Below, in pieces: positions 63,601 to 64,000 of a stretch of DNA of 64,000 nt. Position 1 is the first letter of the stretch. Every line of letters starts with the position of its first letter. The stretch lies in the NCBI GenBank assembly GCA_035041965.1, contig JAPYMA010000131.1:97276-161275 (forward strand). Direction: 5' to 3'. Below the pieces are notes generated by a model. That model made no database searches and was not told the origin of the DNA. It saw only the letters and a list, made by a program, of their open reading frames with translations. Made by a program: the position numbers and the translations under genes. The DNA is from Anisakis pegreffii (Eukaryota > Nematoda > Chromadorea > Rhabditida > Anisakidae).

Positions 63601-63821
63601 CGGGAACCACCAACAACACCACCACCAACTACGCGTGAGGAAGGAGACCGAATCACCGGCGATGAGAATGGGAGAGGATCGGTTTGGAGAACGGGAGCGC
63701 GGAAATGCAACTACAACAATTCACTACAAATATGGGGGTAATCGGGAATCTTATCACCTAATCTTATCATGCCCTAATCAACCGGAAACTTCATCTAATT
63801 GGGTACCATCAGCCACTAACC

Positions 63822-64000
63822 TCAAATTCACTACCGATTTTGTCACTATCTCATCAAATTCTCTCACCTAACCACAGCCCAGTAACTAAATCAACTATAT
63901 CACTCATCTCATCGAAATCTGTCACCTAACTACAGCCCGAGGAAAAGTTAGTAAATCAGTTATATCGCTCATCTTATCAAATTCTTTCACCTAACTACAG
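63822..64000. repeat. tandem repeat running off the window end
   Basis: Three imperfect units of about 54-70 bp contain TCAC-TATCTCATC-AAATTCT, CACCTAAC(C/T)ACAGCCC and AG-TAACTAAATCA. The last unit is cut by the window edge after CACCTAACTACAG, so the array probably continues. Confidence 0.8.

Noticed and set aside
63279..63710. 143-codon minus-strand frame rich in Val, Tyr and Cys
   Set aside because: It is the complement of CAA/CCA and AAT low-complexity DNA.
1..64000. CRISPR arrays, bacterial defence islands, phage or prokaryotic operons
   Set aside because: The DNA is clearly eukaryotic with introns throughout; the tandem repeats lack the regular repeat-spacer form.
1..64000. tRNA, rRNA and spliced-leader RNA genes
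   Set aside because: No T-loop (GGTTCRAATCC type) plus acceptor pairing and no SL1-like 22-mer was noticed; a covariance-model scan could not be run, so absence is not proven.

Overview
The window looks like nuclear DNA from a nematode. It is AT-rich, and its genes are split into many short exons with GT-AG introns of 48 bp to about 2.2 kb. Acceptors are typically TTTCAG or TTTAG, and there are no bacterial gene clusters. The animal gene families present, plus a secreted ten-cysteine TIL inhibitor of the kind abundant in nematodes, support this. The species cannot be named from the sequence. All exon coordinates were assembled by hand from reading frames, splice phases and remembered family resemblance; no alignment was run.

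Layout. 1-5.5 kb: no gene seen. 5.5-12.7 kb (+): a twelve-exon TPRA1/TPRA40-type seven-helix membrane protein. 15.5-16.8 kb (-): a small secreted TIL-domain protein. 16.8-24.9 kb: gene-poor, with a broken LINE reverse-transcriptase tail at about 19.8-20.3 kb and degenerate repeats. 25.0-27.0 kb (+): mitoferrin-type mitochondrial iron carrier with all three carrier signatures. 29.5-32.8 kb (+): TraB-domain protein (TRABD-like). 36.3-39.4 kb (+): APEX2-type AP endonuclease 2 with catalytic domain, PCNA-binding-like motif and C-terminal GRF zinc finger. 41.0-42.7 kb (-): TDP2-type tyrosyl-DNA phosphodiesterase 2 with an N-terminal UBA-like segment. 43.5-55.5 kb: repeat-rich, including 65-bp and 390-bp tandem arrays and dispersed repeats, with a few weak exon-like ORFs. 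55.6-58.5 kb (-): an eight-exon membrane glycoprotein I do not recognise. 58.7-64 kb: repeats, a MITE-like inverted-repeat element, T-rich tracts and a 528-bp duplication.

How the genes relate. These are mostly independent housekeeping genes. The exception worth attention is the tail-to-tail pair at 36-43 kb. APEX2 and TDP2 are both DNA-repair enzymes of the exonuclease-endonuclease-phosphatase (EEP) fold, acting on AP sites or 3' blocked ends and on 5' topoisomerase-2 adducts. No CRISPR, operon-type prokaryotic system or clear novel multi-gene system was found. The most novel items are the unrecognised membrane glycoprotein, the APEX2/TDP2 arrangement, and several uncharacterised repeat families.
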